Part shown: one piece after another, positions 43,426 to 53,875 of the stretch
Position numbering within the stretch: the first letter of the stretch is position 1
How the letters are laid out: the number at the start of each line of letters is the position of its first letter
NCBI GenBank assembly: GCA_030446765.1
Contig: JAUJMR010000002.1
Span: 234,743-298,742 of the forward strand
Direction: 5' to 3'
Length of the DNA: 64,000 nucleotides
Origin: Chloroflexia bacterium
GTDB lineage: Bacteria > Chloroflexota > Chloroflexia > Thermobaculales > Thermobaculaceae
The notes under the pieces: generated by a model
Told to the model about the DNA's origin: nothing
Database searches by the model: none
What the model saw: only the letters and a program-made list of their open reading frames with translations
Made by a program: the position numbers and the translations under genes

Positions 43426-45802
43426 ATGGACGATCTGTTGGCGGCTCGCGTCCAGATGGAGGTCTCGCTGGCCTTCCATATGATCTTCGCTGCTATTGGC
43501 ATCGGCATGCCGTTGCTGATGGTTATCGCGGAAGGTTTATGGCTTCGACGAGGTGATGAAACATACCTTCACCTTGCGAAGAAGTGGTCGAAGGTCACGG
43601 GGTTGCTCTTCGCAATCGGCGCGGTCAGTGGCACCGCACTCTCGTTCGAGTTGGGATTGCTATGGCCCAGGTTCATGGAGTTCGCGGGCGGCATCATTGG
43701 CGCGGCCTTCGCTCTCGAAGGGTACGCATTCTTCATCGAGGCGATCTTTCTCGGTCTCTATCTGTACGGCTGGACACGCCTCAGGCCCGTGGTGCATTGG
43801 CTCTGCGGCATTGTGGTGGCTGTGAGCGGTGCCCTCTCCGGGATACTGGTGGTGTCGGCGAATGCCTGGATGCAGCATCCAACAGGCTTTGACGTGGAGA
43901 ATGGCAAGCCGGTCAACGTCGATGTACTTGCTGCACTGTTCAACCCTGGCTGGGCGGTCTTTGCAACGCACTATCTTGCGTGCTACGTGGCCACCTCGTT
44001 CGCAGTCGCAGCGGTCTATGCGTTCGGGCTGCTGCGGCGTGAACGCGATGAGTACCACAGCAAGGCGCTGAAGTTGGCAATGATTGTGGTTGACCGCGTT
44101 GGCACAGCCTATCTCCGGAGACCTCAATGCCCGGTTTGGTCTGCCCCTGGATTTGGGCCTGTCAGGATGTGAGTCCGGCAGCCTCTGATGATGATACGTC
44201 GGCAACAACAACCTGTTGCGAGCTATCTCTGCCGGCGTCCGATAGCCCAACGAGGTGAGGTCTCTCCTCGTTGTACTGCCTCCTCCACCTCTCGATCACT
44301 ACCTGCGCGTATCGTAGGTTGTAGAACACCTCCTCATTCAAGCACTCATCGCGTAGCTTGCCGTTGAAGCTCTCGCAGTGGCCGTTCTGCCACGGATGCC
44401 CTTCGATGTACGCTGGTGGGCGATGAACTCCCCACCGTTATCGCTCCTCAGATACTTGGGCTCGCCATAGAGCAGTTCAGAGAGCGTCTCGAGCACCGGA
44501 CTCTGATCCGATGACATTGCCTCGTGTATTCATCCGGGACCACCAGCAGCTTCAGCACCCGTTCGTCTCTGTTCGGTCGTACACGAAGTCATACGTCCAC
44601 GTGCCCTCTGTATTCGGCCCTACTTGGCAGCTGCTGCTGGTTCCCTGCCTTGCGCCTCCTCGGTCTCCTCCTGGGCAAGCTCAGTCTGCCTTCCACACTC
44701 TCCACCCTCTTGGGGTTTACGGACTCGCCCCCTCTCCTCAGCATCGCCGTGATCCGTCGGTACCCGTACCGCTTGTGCTTCCGAGACAACTCTACCCGGA
44801 CTCGGAACTGCTCTTGCTCGAACGTCCTTCGCTCTGGACTGGTACGTAGAGCGCCTTATCCCCACGCTGTTGCACGCCGTCCTTTCTGAGGCTCCGTTGT
44901 CGAAGCTCCTCTTGGCAAGGGCCTCTTTGACCTCGTTGTGGGCTTGTTCCGCTACCAGCTTCTTGACCGCGTTGGCTGCGAGACATCCAGTCCCTGGTAC
45001 TCCTTCTTCCAGCGGTAGAGTGTCCACTCGCTGATACCGTACTTACGGCACACCTCCGCCTTGGTCGCGGCCGTGTCTGCTTCCCTCAGTATCTCGACGA
45101 TCTGTTCCTCGCTGTAGCGCTTCTTCACGGTCTCCTCCTACCTGCCGGAGGATACCAGACTCACACCAACTGGCCCAGTTTTTGGGGGCAAGGTCACACC
45201 AACCCACAAAACTCGCCGCTATGGAGGGCCTGTTCGAGACCCAAAGGGGAGCACCTCTGACAATAGGTGGCTGGCCGGATGTCGGGGCCGGTGAGATTCG
45301 CTACGGCATTGAGATACCGAAGGGACTGAGTCTGCTCGCTAAGCACGATATCAACGCCGAGGTTATGGGGCTGAACGACGTGCCTCCGCGTGACAGGCCG
45401 AATGTTTATATCGTGCGTACCGCGTTCCAGATCATGGTCGGCTTCGGAACCGCTCTGATCGGGATCGCCGCGTGGTACTGGGCATCGCGACGGTGGCGGC
45501 GTCTGGACAATCGCTTGCTGTTGCTCGCACTGGTCGCATCTGGCTTTATGGGCTTCATCGCACTGGAGGCCGGATGGTTTGTAACTGAGGTCGGACGGCA
45601 GCCGTGGGTGATCTATGGGGTCATGCGCACCGAGGACGCGGTAACGCCGGTACCCGGAACAGCCAACGTCTTGTACGGGTTCTCACTCCTGTACGTTGTA
45701 CTGGCCGCAACCCTTGTATGGCTCTTGCTGCGACTACGGCACCGCGGACCAGAGCAGGCACACGAACACCACAGTGGGAGCGAGTCTAATGTTTCCCATT
45801 GA
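43426..45802 (+). pseudogene. cydA: Cytochrome bd ubiquinol oxidase subunit I, interrupted by an IS and frameshifted
   Basis: N-part MDDLLAARVQMEVSLAFHMIFAAIGIGMPLLMVIAEG...; frameshifted AQPISGDLNARF up to ~44136; resumes after IS at HQPTKLAAMEGLFETQRGAPL... Confidence 0.92.
44137..45196 (-). mobile_element. Decayed IS3-family insertion sequence within cydA
   Basis: Minus-strand OrfA HTH KKRYSEEQIVEILREADTAATKAEVCRKYGISEWTLYRWKKEYQGLD; OrfB fragments YGYRRITAMLRRGGESVNPKRV, HVWTYDFVYDRTETNG, VVPDEYTR, GEPKYLRSDNGGEFIA, PWQNGHCESFNGKLRDECLNEEVFYNLRYA; ends carry imperfect IRs. Confidence 0.88.
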
Positions 45803-46868
45803 GGAGATGTTGGCTGGGGTAGGCGTGCTCGCGGTCATTGCGTACGCGCTGCTAGCAGGCGCCGACTTCGGTGCGGGCGTGTGGGACTTGCTGGCCCGTG
45901 GGCCCCGAAAGGACCTGCAGCGGCAGGCAATCGCCGAGGCCATCGGGCCAATCTGGGAGGCGAACCACGTCTGGATGATCTTCCTCATAGTCATCCTGTT
46001 CTCCGGCTTTCCGCCTGCGTTCGCCGCACTGAGCATCGCTCTTTTCGTGCCGTTTCACCTGATATTGGTTGGGATAATGCTTCGCGGCGCCTCCTTCGTC
46101 TTCCGCGCGCACGGGGCAGCAGCGGCTGGTTTCCGTGCAGCATGGGGACCGGTCTTTGGGAGCGCCAGCGTGTTCACGCCTGTGTTGCTTGGCATGTGTC
46201 TGGGAGCGGTATCCTCTGGGTCAATCCGCGTCAGCAACGGCGTGGTACTGGCGGATTACTGGTCTGCGTGGACGGCGCCGATCTCATGGCTTATCGGCGC
46301 GCTGGCGCTCATCCAGGCGGCGTACCTGGCGGCGGTCTATTTGTGCCTGGAGACGGCTGGAGAATTGCGCGAAGACTTTCGCCGAAGAGCCCTTGTTTCC
46401 AGCCTGGTTGTGATTGTGATAGCCACCGTAGCCTTCCCCGTACTCATTGCGGAGGCGCCGCATCTCTGGCGCTCGCTTCTGCAGCCGCACGTGGTTCCCG
46501 TGATTCTCGTGGGGATGGTTCTTGGCGCGGCATCGCCCTGGGCTCTTTGGCACCGCCGGTTTCGGCTCGCACGTCTCGCCGCGGCCGGAGAGGTCTCTGC
46601 GATTATTGTAGGGTGGGCACTGGCACAGCGCCCCTATATCATCTATCCAGATGTGACCGTCAGCAACTCCGCTGCGTCGCGGGGGATGATACTGTTTACG
46701 CTCTGGACGCTACCGTTCGCTGCTGCACTGCTTGTGCCCTCATTGTGGTTTCTGTTTTCCGTCTTCAAGGGACAGAATCCGGCCGCGGCTGAGCCGCCAG
46801 CGGGGCTTACCGGACGTCCTATGGGAGAGGCAACCTTCACCGTGACCCGAACGGATCGGGGGTCTTGA
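45789..46868 (+). CDS. cydB: Cytochrome bd ubiquinol oxidase subunit II
   Basis: YALLAGADFGAGVWDLLARGPR...IGPIWEANHVWMIFLIVILFSGFPPAFA. Confidence 0.93.
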   Translation: MFPIEEMLAGVGVLAVIAYALLAGADFGAGVWDLLARGPRKDLQRQAIAEAIGPIWEANHVWMIFLIVILFSGFPPAFAALSIALFVPFHLILVGIMLRGASFVFRAHGAAAAGFRAAWGPVFGSASVFTPVLLGMCLGAVSSGSIRVSNGVVLADYWSAWTAPISWLIGALALIQAAYLAAVYLCLETAGELREDFRRRALVSSLVVIVIATVAFPVLIAEAPHLWRSLLQPHVVPVILVGMVLGAASPWALWHRRFRLARLAAAGEVSAIIVGWALAQRPYIIYPDVTVSNSAASRGMILFTLWTLPFAAALLVPSLWFLFSVFKGQNPAAAEPPAGLTGRPMGEATFTVTRTDRGS

Positions 46869-47008
46869 CGCAGACACGAGGGACTTGTACAATCTTAGCA
46901 CTTTCCCAACTTTCAACGTGCTTTTCGTCCATTAGAAACGAACCCGTAGCAGTGGTCGCAGATCCGGGCAGCGGCGGTCCGGGCATTTTATAGAGTGGGG
47001 GGGCGAGC

Positions 47009-50000
47009 ATGGCGACAACGATCTCGCGTCGGGACTTTCTCAAGCTCGGCGGCTCGGCGACGGCAGGCACTGCGCTGGGCGGGCTCGCGGCACTCGGGGC
47101 CGACCTCGGGCCTGCAACTGTCCATGCACAGCAGGCACGAATCAAAGACCAACGCATGTTCCGCAGCGTGTGCCCATATTGTGCGGTGGGTTGCGGTCTC
47201 ATTGTCCACAGCCAGGAGAAGCCCGGCGGCGAGCGCGGCGGTGGGTTGCGGTCTCATTGTCCACAGCCAGGAGAAGCCCGGCGGCGAGCGCGAGATCATC
47301 AATATTGAGGGTGACCCCGAGAGCCCGATCAACCAGGGGACGCTCTGCCCAAAGGGCGCTGCAACGTTCCAGCTCCACATCAACCCGAACCGGGCGACCA
47401 AGGTCCTCCATCGGAAGCCGGGTGCCACGGATTGGGAGGAGATGGACCTTAACGCCGCGATGGACCGTGTCGCCCAGCTCACCCGTGAGACCCGTGACCG
47501 GACCTTTGTCGAGAAGATCGGCGACAAAGTTGTCAATCACTCCCTCGGGATATTCTCGCTGGGTGGAGCGACAATGGACAACGAATGGAATCACATTCAC
47601 CAAAAGCTGATGCGTGGCCTCGGAGTGGTCGCCATCGAAAACCAGGCCCGTATATGACACAGCTCTAGTGTCCCCGGTCTGGGGGTACGACTAGGGCGCG
47701 GCGCCGCGACCACTTTTCCCGGGAACCTCTCAACATCGGACTGCATCGTCATCCAGGGCTCGAACATGGCCGAGTGCCACCCGGTGGCATTCCGCTGGAT
47801 TATGAAGGCGAAGCTCGCGGGTGCCACGCTGATCCACGTAGACCCCCGCTTCACGCGGACAAGTGCCTTGGCAAACGTGTACGCGCCGGTGCGGGCAGGC
47901 TCGGATATCGCATTCCTGGGAGGACTTATCCGGTACGTGATCAGCAGCAAGCGCTGGAATGAGGATCCGTTCTTCAAGGACTACGTCGTTAACTACACAA
48001 ACGCCGCGACGCTGATCACCGACAAGTTTGAGGACACGGAAGACCTCGATGGGAAGTTCTCTGGGCTGATGGCGTATACGGGCGACAAGTTGAACGGCTT
48101 TCAGGCGGAGTATAAGAACGAGACCTGGCAGTACGAAGGCACTGTGGCCCAGGATCAGGGCCGAACAGCATCCTCAGGTCAAAGCGGTGAGCAGGGTGTG
48201 GAGTCCGGTCAGGAGGGCGCGGCACCTGAAACGCCAAAGGGACCGCCGTACGACGAGCTTGTGAAGTCTCTGCTGAAGCCTCCCGCGAAGACGGATCCGA
48301 CCCTGCAGAACCCGCGCACCGTCTTCCAGTTGGTGAAGAAGCACTTTGATCGCTATACCCCCGAGATGGTCGAGCAGATCACCGGGTGTCCCCAGGCGGC
48401 GTTCGTGCAAGTGGCTGAGCAACTCTTGAAGAACTCCGGGGCTGAGCGCACGAGCGCCTTTTGCTACGCCGTCGGCTGGACCCAGCACACCAAGGGACCG
48501 CAGATGATTGGCTGCTGCGCGCTGTTGCAGTTACTCCTCGGCAACATGGGTCGGCCAGGTGGGGGCATCCTCGCTCTGCGCGGTCATGCCACTATCCAAG
48601 GGTCCACGGATATCCCGACCCTCTACCACAGCATTCACGGCTACATGCCCTCCCCCTCGGCGCTGAAGTCGAAGAAGCACGACACCCTGAATGACTACAT
48701 CGCGAGCGAGACGCTGGCTAAGAGCTACTGGGCAAACTTCCCGAAGTTTATGGTCAGCTACCTTAAATCGATGTACGGGGATGCCGCGACCAAGGAGAAC
48801 GACTTCGGATACGACTGGCATCCGAAGGTTGCGGGCGACCACTCGCACATGCCGATGATGCTCCAGATGGCCGACGGAAAGGTCGAGGGCATGTATGCCC
48901 TCGGACAGAACCCGGCTGTCGGCGGGCAGAACGGAATCTTCCAGCGGCGTGCCCTCGGCAAGCTGAAGTGGCTGGTCGTCAAGGATAATTTCGAGACGGA
49001 GACCGCCGCATTCTGGAAGACTGCGCCGGAGGTAACGAGTGGCGAGGTGAAGCCCGAAGACATCCAGACGGAGGTCTTCTTCTTCCCATCGAACCAGGTG
49101 GCGGAGATGGACGGCTCCTTCACAAACACGCAGCGGCTGGTCCAGTGGCACAACAAAGCAGCCGAGGCACCAGGCGATTGTCGCAGTGACATGTGGTTCA
49201 CGTACCAGTTAGGTGTCCGCCTCAAGGAGATGTACCAGAACAGCACCAACCCGCGTGACGAAGGCTTCAAGAACCTGGTCTGGAACTTCCAGATCGATGA
49301 GGAGACGGAGCGCCTGCATGCGGCCGAGATTGAGAAGCTCGGTGGGGACGACGCGGCGAAACAGGTCAAGGAGCCTGAGGGCGAGCCGGATATTCGCAAG
49401 ATTATGCGGGAGATCAACGGGTATCAGTCCGCTGATCCGACGAAGCACCTCAAAGGCTTCTCGGAGCTTATGGACGACGGCTCGACGACATGCGCCTCTT
49501 GGATCTACTCGGGCATTTACCCCGAGCCGGGGATACTGCTATGCAACAACCGTGACCCGCAGCCGGATCTGGACAACAAGGGGCTACCAAACCTCGGCTG
49601 GGGGTTCGCGTGGCCCGCGAACCGGCGCGTACTCTACAACCGCGCCTCGGCCCGGCCCGATGGCACTCCGTGGAGCGCGCGCAAAGCGTATGTCTACTGG
49701 GACGCCGATGCCGACTTCACCGACACGAAAACCGGCGAAGTCACAAAGGGGAAGTGGGTTGGCCCCGACGTCCCCGACTTCGTGCCTAACAAGGCGCCCG
49801 ACTACCAGCCACCGGAGGGAGCAACGGGACTCGCTGCACATAAGGGTACCGATCCGTTCATCATGAAGGCCGACGGCAAGGGCTGGCTGTTCTGCCCCAC
49901 CGGCCTGGTGGACGGTCCTCTGCCGACTCATTACGAACCGGCCGAGTCGCCCGTTCGCAACGTGCTCTACCCGAACCAGCAAATCAACCCGGTGTACAAG

Positions 50001-50438
50001 GCATGGGGTCGTGAGGACAACAAGCTTGCAGCACCGGGGGATCCTGAGTTCCCCCACGTGCTGACCACCTATCGCCTCACCGAGCACCACTTGTCGGGCG
50101 TCATGACGCGGTGGCTGCCCTGGCTTAGCGAGCTGCAACCGGAGCTGTTTGTCGAGATCAGCCCGGAGCTCGCGGGCGAGAAGCGCATTGGCAACACGGA
50201 CAAGGTCAAGATTCGGACGCCGCGCGCAGAGATTGAGGCAAAGGCGCTCGTTACCCGGCGGATGCGGCCGATGAAGATCGACGGAAAGACGATTCATCAC
50301 GTCGGACTACCATGGCACTGGGGCTACCAGGGGCTAGTGACGGGGGCTGTTGTAAACGACCTGACCGCACTGGTCGGTGACCCGAACGTGTCCATCCACG
50401 AGGGCAAGGCCTTCGTGTGTAGCGTGGAGAAGGCCTGA
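47009..50438 (+). CDS. Formate dehydrogenase alpha subunit, selenocysteine-containing (frame broken by a 55-bp tandem duplication)
   Basis: TAT signal SRRDFLKLGG; CPYCAVGCGLIVHSQ 4Fe-4S motif; ENQARI-UGA-HSSSVPGLGVRLGRGAATTFPGN...QGSNMAECHPVAFRW aligned to FdnG-type DNQARVUHGPTV. Confidence 0.93.
47183..47292 (+). repeat. Perfect 2 x 55-bp tandem duplication inside the formate dehydrogenase gene
   Basis: GCGGTGGGTTGCGGTCTCATTGTCCACAGCCAGGAGAAGCCCGGCGGCGAGCGCG at 47183-47237 and 47238-47292; removing one copy joins the two frames. Confidence 0.95.
47655..47697 (+). promoter_or_regulatory. Selenocysteine UGA (47655-47657) and bacterial SECIS hairpin (47663-47696)
   Basis: UGA-CACAG-CUCUAGU-GU-CCCC-GGUCU-GGGG-GUACG-ACUAGGG: 7-bp lower stem, 4-bp upper stem, GGUCU apical loop. 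Confidence 0.9.
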
Positions 50439-51250
50439 TGCCAGCAGCAGTACCCCACGGGTTCTACACCGACACGACGGTTTGTATCGGCTGCAAGGCA
50501 TGCGAGGTGGCCTGCAAGCAGTGGAATCAGTTACCCGCGTCTAAGGGTGGAGCGCCGCAGCTCAGCGGCCAGAGCTACGACAACACCCTCCGCCTCTCCG
50601 GGACGGACTGGCGGCACGTGAAGTTCATCGAGGACTTCAAGACCGAGGACCGATCCGGCGGGCGCTGGATGATGATGAGCGATGTGTGCAAGCACTGTGT
50701 CAAGGCGGGCTGCCTGGAGGTCTGCCCAACCGGCGCGATCATTCGGACCGAGTTCGACACCGTGGTTATCCAGTCCGACGTATGCAACGGCTGCCGTGCC
50801 TGCATCGCCGCCTGTCCGTTCGGCGTGATCGACATCAACCCGGCGAACAGCGTCGCCATGAAGTGCACGCTTTGCTATGACCGGATGAAGCTGGACATGA
50901 CGCCCGCGTGCGCCCAGGCGTGCCCGACGGCATCTATCCAGTACGGGCCGATCGACGAGCTCCGCGACAGGGCCCAGAAACGCGTCGCGACGCTACAGGC
51001 ACAAGGCGAGACACGCGCCCAGCTCTATGGTGCGGACACCTCCATCCTGGGGGGGCTGAACTCGTTTTATCTTCTTGTGGACAAGCCAGAGGTATACGGC
51101 CTGCCCGCAAATCCGGAGTTGCCATCGCGCAACCTGGCGGCGAGTAACGCTTTTTCCGCTATTGGTGCGGCCGTGATGGGCGTTATTGGTCTAGTGTCGT
51201 TCCGGAAGCGCCGGATGGATCGGTTCGCACAGCAAGGCAACAACGAGTAA
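50438..51250 (+). CDS. Formate dehydrogenase beta (4Fe-4S ferredoxin-type) subunit
   Basis: CIGCKACEVACKQWN, CKHCVKAGCLEVCPTGAI, CNGCRACIAACPFGVI, CTLCYDR; C-terminal TM. Confidence 0.93.
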   Translation: MPAAVPHGFYTDTTVCIGCKACEVACKQWNQLPASKGGAPQLSGQSYDNTLRLSGTDWRHVKFIEDFKTEDRSGGRWMMMSDVCKHCVKAGCLEVCPTGAIIRTEFDTVVIQSDVCNGCRACIAACPFGVIDINPANSVAMKCTLCYDRMKLDMTPACAQACPTASIQYGPIDELRDRAQKRVATLQAQGETRAQLYGADTSILGGLNSFYLLVDKPEVYGLPANPELPSRNLAASNAFSAIGAAVMGVIGLVSFRKRRMDRFAQQGNNE

Positions 51251-51298
51251 TCAGGACATAGCCACCACGTCATGCGTTCATCTTGTTAGGAGTTTTGG

Positions 51299-52246
51299 AT
51301 GATCGATGAACTGTACTCGGCTTCCGCCCACTGGACCTGGTGGATCATTCCGTACTTCTTCTTGGGTGGGATAGCCGGCGGCTGCTACTTCATCTCGGCG
51401 ATGCTCGATCTGGTCGGCGATCGCGATGACCGTCATCTCTCCCGCATCGGGTACCTGGTCGCTTTTCCAGCGATCTCTATCGGGCTGCTCCTCCTCGTGC
51501 TGGACCTCAACCAGCCGCTGCGCTTCTGGCACATGCTCCTGCGGCGTGAGGATTTTATTCCCATGCCGTTCGCCTTCAAGTGGTGGTCGCCGATCTCATA
51601 TGGTTCATGGGTCATCTCGGTATTCAGCGGCTTCGCGTTCGTTTCCTTCCTCGCCGCACTCGTCCGACCTGGCGACACGCCTAGAAGGGGTCCACTGGGA
51701 CTGTTTCAGAAGATTCACTCCGGCTTGGGCGTTTTCAGCAAGCTCTTCGTACTGCTCGGCGCAATTGCCGGGCTATGGACTGCGAGTTACACAGGAGCGC
51801 TGCTCTCGGTGACGAACCGACCGATCTGGGCGAACACCAATCTTCTCTCCGTGCTCTTCCTGGTTTCCGGGCTATCGACGGCGGCTGCGCTGATGTACCT
51901 TCTCGGTCGGCGGCGTCGAAGTGTCTCGGAGGACGCTCTCCACCGCCTGACGCGCTTTGATGACCTGTCGCTCGGCGTGGAGCTCATCGTGATCTTGGGG
52001 ACTCTGGCAACTCTCGCGGCGGTGCTGGGGGGCCTGCCGTCGGACTGGGCACTCACGTGGGGCATGGTGCTGGGTGTGACGCTGCTGGCCGTGATTGTGT
52101 TTGGGATCATTGTGCCGCTCGCCATCGGCTTGCGACAATCGGGGGGCCGTAGTCTTGTGCTCGCATCCACGCTCGTCCTGCTCGGTGGCCTCTTTCTCCG
52201 AGCCGTCGTAGTGTTCTCCGCGGAGACGATGGAGAAATTGGGATGA
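51299..52246 (+). CDS. NrfD/PsrC-like membrane subunit of the formate dehydrogenase
   Basis: 315 aa multi-TM; WTWWIIPYFFLGGIAGGCYFISAMLDL; follows Fe-S subunit. Confidence 0.85.
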   Translation: MIDELYSASAHWTWWIIPYFFLGGIAGGCYFISAMLDLVGDRDDRHLSRIGYLVAFPAISIGLLLLVLDLNQPLRFWHMLLRREDFIPMPFAFKWWSPISYGSWVISVFSGFAFVSFLAALVRPGDTPRRGPLGLFQKIHSGLGVFSKLFVLLGAIAGLWTASYTGALLSVTNRPIWANTNLLSVLFLVSGLSTAAALMYLLGRRRRSVSEDALHRLTRFDDLSLGVELIVILGTLATLAAVLGGLPSDWALTWGMVLGVTLLAVIVFGIIVPLAIGLRQSGGRSLVLASTLVLLGGLFLRAVVVFSAETMEKLG

Positions 52247-52452
52247 TGAAGCGCCGGCTCAGCCGTGTCCTACTGTTCGGGTTTCTTGCAGCGGCTCTCG
52301 TGGCGTGCGACTCGAGCCCCGAGGCGGCCCGTACCCAGGGCGGCGGCCCGGGGGCTGACCGCGGGAACTGGAACCAGGGAGAAGTTGACCTGCGCCAGAA
52401 GGACGGGTCTTATTATGATACGCCGCTAACGGGTGCGGGGCGTGACGACTAG
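52243..52452 (+). CDS. Small lipoprotein in the formate dehydrogenase operon
   Basis: 69 aa; LLFGFLAAALVAC lipobox; 4-bp overlap with upstream gene. Confidence 0.65.
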   Translation: MMKRRLSRVLLFGFLAAALVACDSSPEAARTQGGGPGADRGNWNQGEVDLRQKDGSYYDTPLTGAGRDD

Positions 52453-53317
52453 GGCGCTCAGCACCGTTCAGGAGCGTCTGGTCGCGGTCACGCAGGACCA
52501 TCCCGAGTGGAACTCCTGGACTACGCCGCTTGCGGAGGCTCTGCGGCAGATGGAGAACCCTATTTGGGACTCGATCAGCGTGGAAGTCTCCTCCAAACAC
52601 CCTGACCATGCACCGCTTCTGGACCATGCCACAATCCGTCTAGACGCGAAGGCTGGCCGCGCGTCGGTGCGGCGCATCATGGATGCTGCCGCCGATGCTG
52701 GTGGCGCCGAGGCATCCGAGCTACGCACGGTCGCGCGCGGGACCGGTTGCGATGCACTCGCTCTGCTAGAGGCGACGGTCTGCCAGGACGACGAGCGGTT
52801 GACTGTCCAGGCCGCGTCGCTCGGTGTCGAGCGGAACGTACTGGTCGCGGTCGGCCTGCTCGCTGCAATGCCGCTGCTCGACGCATGCCGGCGGAAAACG
52901 AGCGATCGCGCACCGGCATCGTGGCCGCACGGCTACTGCCTAGTCTGTGGCGCGTGGGCAGCCTTAGCGGAGTTGCGTGGGCTGGAGCGAACGCGTCACC
53001 TGCGCTGCGGCCGTTGCGGCACTGGATGGGACATAGAGTGGGTCCGGTGTGCTTACTGTCGCGCGTCAGATAACTCTACGTTCAGCTCGCTCGTGCCTGA
53101 GGACGGAGGCGAAGCCCGACGCGTGGATGTATGTCGGGGTTGCAGAGGTTATACGAAGCTGCTTACGTCCGCGCGTGCCTGGCCAGCGGGACAGGTACCA
53201 GTCGAGGACCTGGCGAGTGTGGACCTCGATCTTATTGCCGTCGAGCACGGCTTCGAGCGGCCAGAAACGGTCGGTTACGCGGTACGCGCGCAGATCAACA
53301 GCCCTGCGCCCGGCTGA
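52433..53317 (+). CDS. fdhE: Formate dehydrogenase accessory protein FdhE
   Basis: CLVCGAWAALAEL...RHLRCGRCGTGWDIEWVRCAYC...CRGCRGYTKLL zinc-site pattern. Confidence 0.88.
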   Translation: MRGVTTRALSTVQERLVAVTQDHPEWNSWTTPLAEALRQMENPIWDSISVEVSSKHPDHAPLLDHATIRLDAKAGRASVRRIMDAAADAGGAEASELRTVARGTGCDALALLEATVCQDDERLTVQAASLGVERNVLVAVGLLAAMPLLDACRRKTSDRAPASWPHGYCLVCGAWAALAELRGLERTRHLRCGRCGTGWDIEWVRCAYCRASDNSTFSSLVPEDGGEARRVDVCRGCRGYTKLLTSARAWPAGQVPVEDLASVDLDLIAVEHGFERPETVGYAVRAQINSPAPG

Positions 53318-53630
53318 GTTCGCGCGACAACTGCTATCGTCGATAGATGCTTCCGAGGGTCGCCGTCGCAAGCGCAAGCGCGACACAACGGCCGATGCGA
53401 TCGGTCTCGAGATAAAGCGCGACCTGCTAGAGGCGCTTGGAGCGGAGGACCCCGAGCCCGAGCAGATCGAGGAATGGCTGCTCGAGTACTGCCTGAGATC
53501 GGGTCCGGGCGACGGGGGGCAGCGGGCGATGGCTCTCAATGTGCTGGACGAGTGGCACCTGGCAGCAGCATCTCCCGAGTTCAGCGGATGGCTCCAGGAG
53601 GGTGCGCCGTCGGAGGATACGCAGGGCTAA
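53218..53630 (+). CDS. Hypothetical protein overlapping the fdhE 3' end
   Basis: RPAEFARQLLSSIDASEGRRRKRKRDTTADAIGLEIKRDLLEALGAEDPEPEQIEEWLLEYCL...; start uncertain. Confidence 0.45.
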
Positions 53631-53690
53631 GTGGTGCATCCGGGAGTGTGCTACCCTTTCGCACGGTGCCTGAGCAGGGCCAAGCGGTGC

Positions 53691-53820
53691 TGATACTAAC
53701 TCCGGCTATATGGTAGTTCATGTGTCATTCCGAGCGTGCGAGGAATCCGTGGCCCAAGTGGACGGATCCCTCACTCCGTTCGGGATGACATGCGATAGCC
53801 TTCAACCGGATTGCGTATGA
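53691..53820. repeat. MITE-like palindromic element, copy 2
   Basis: TGATACTAACTCCGG...TGTCATTCCGAGCGTGCGAGGAATCCGT...ACGGATCCCTCACTCCGTTCGGGATGACA...CCGGATTGCGTATGA; homologous, opposite orientation, to 24974-25099. Confidence 0.75.
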
Positions 53821-53875
53821 GTCGTGATCAGACCTGGGTATTCGCCGGCTCGCGGGGGTGCGTTGTCTTTACTAG

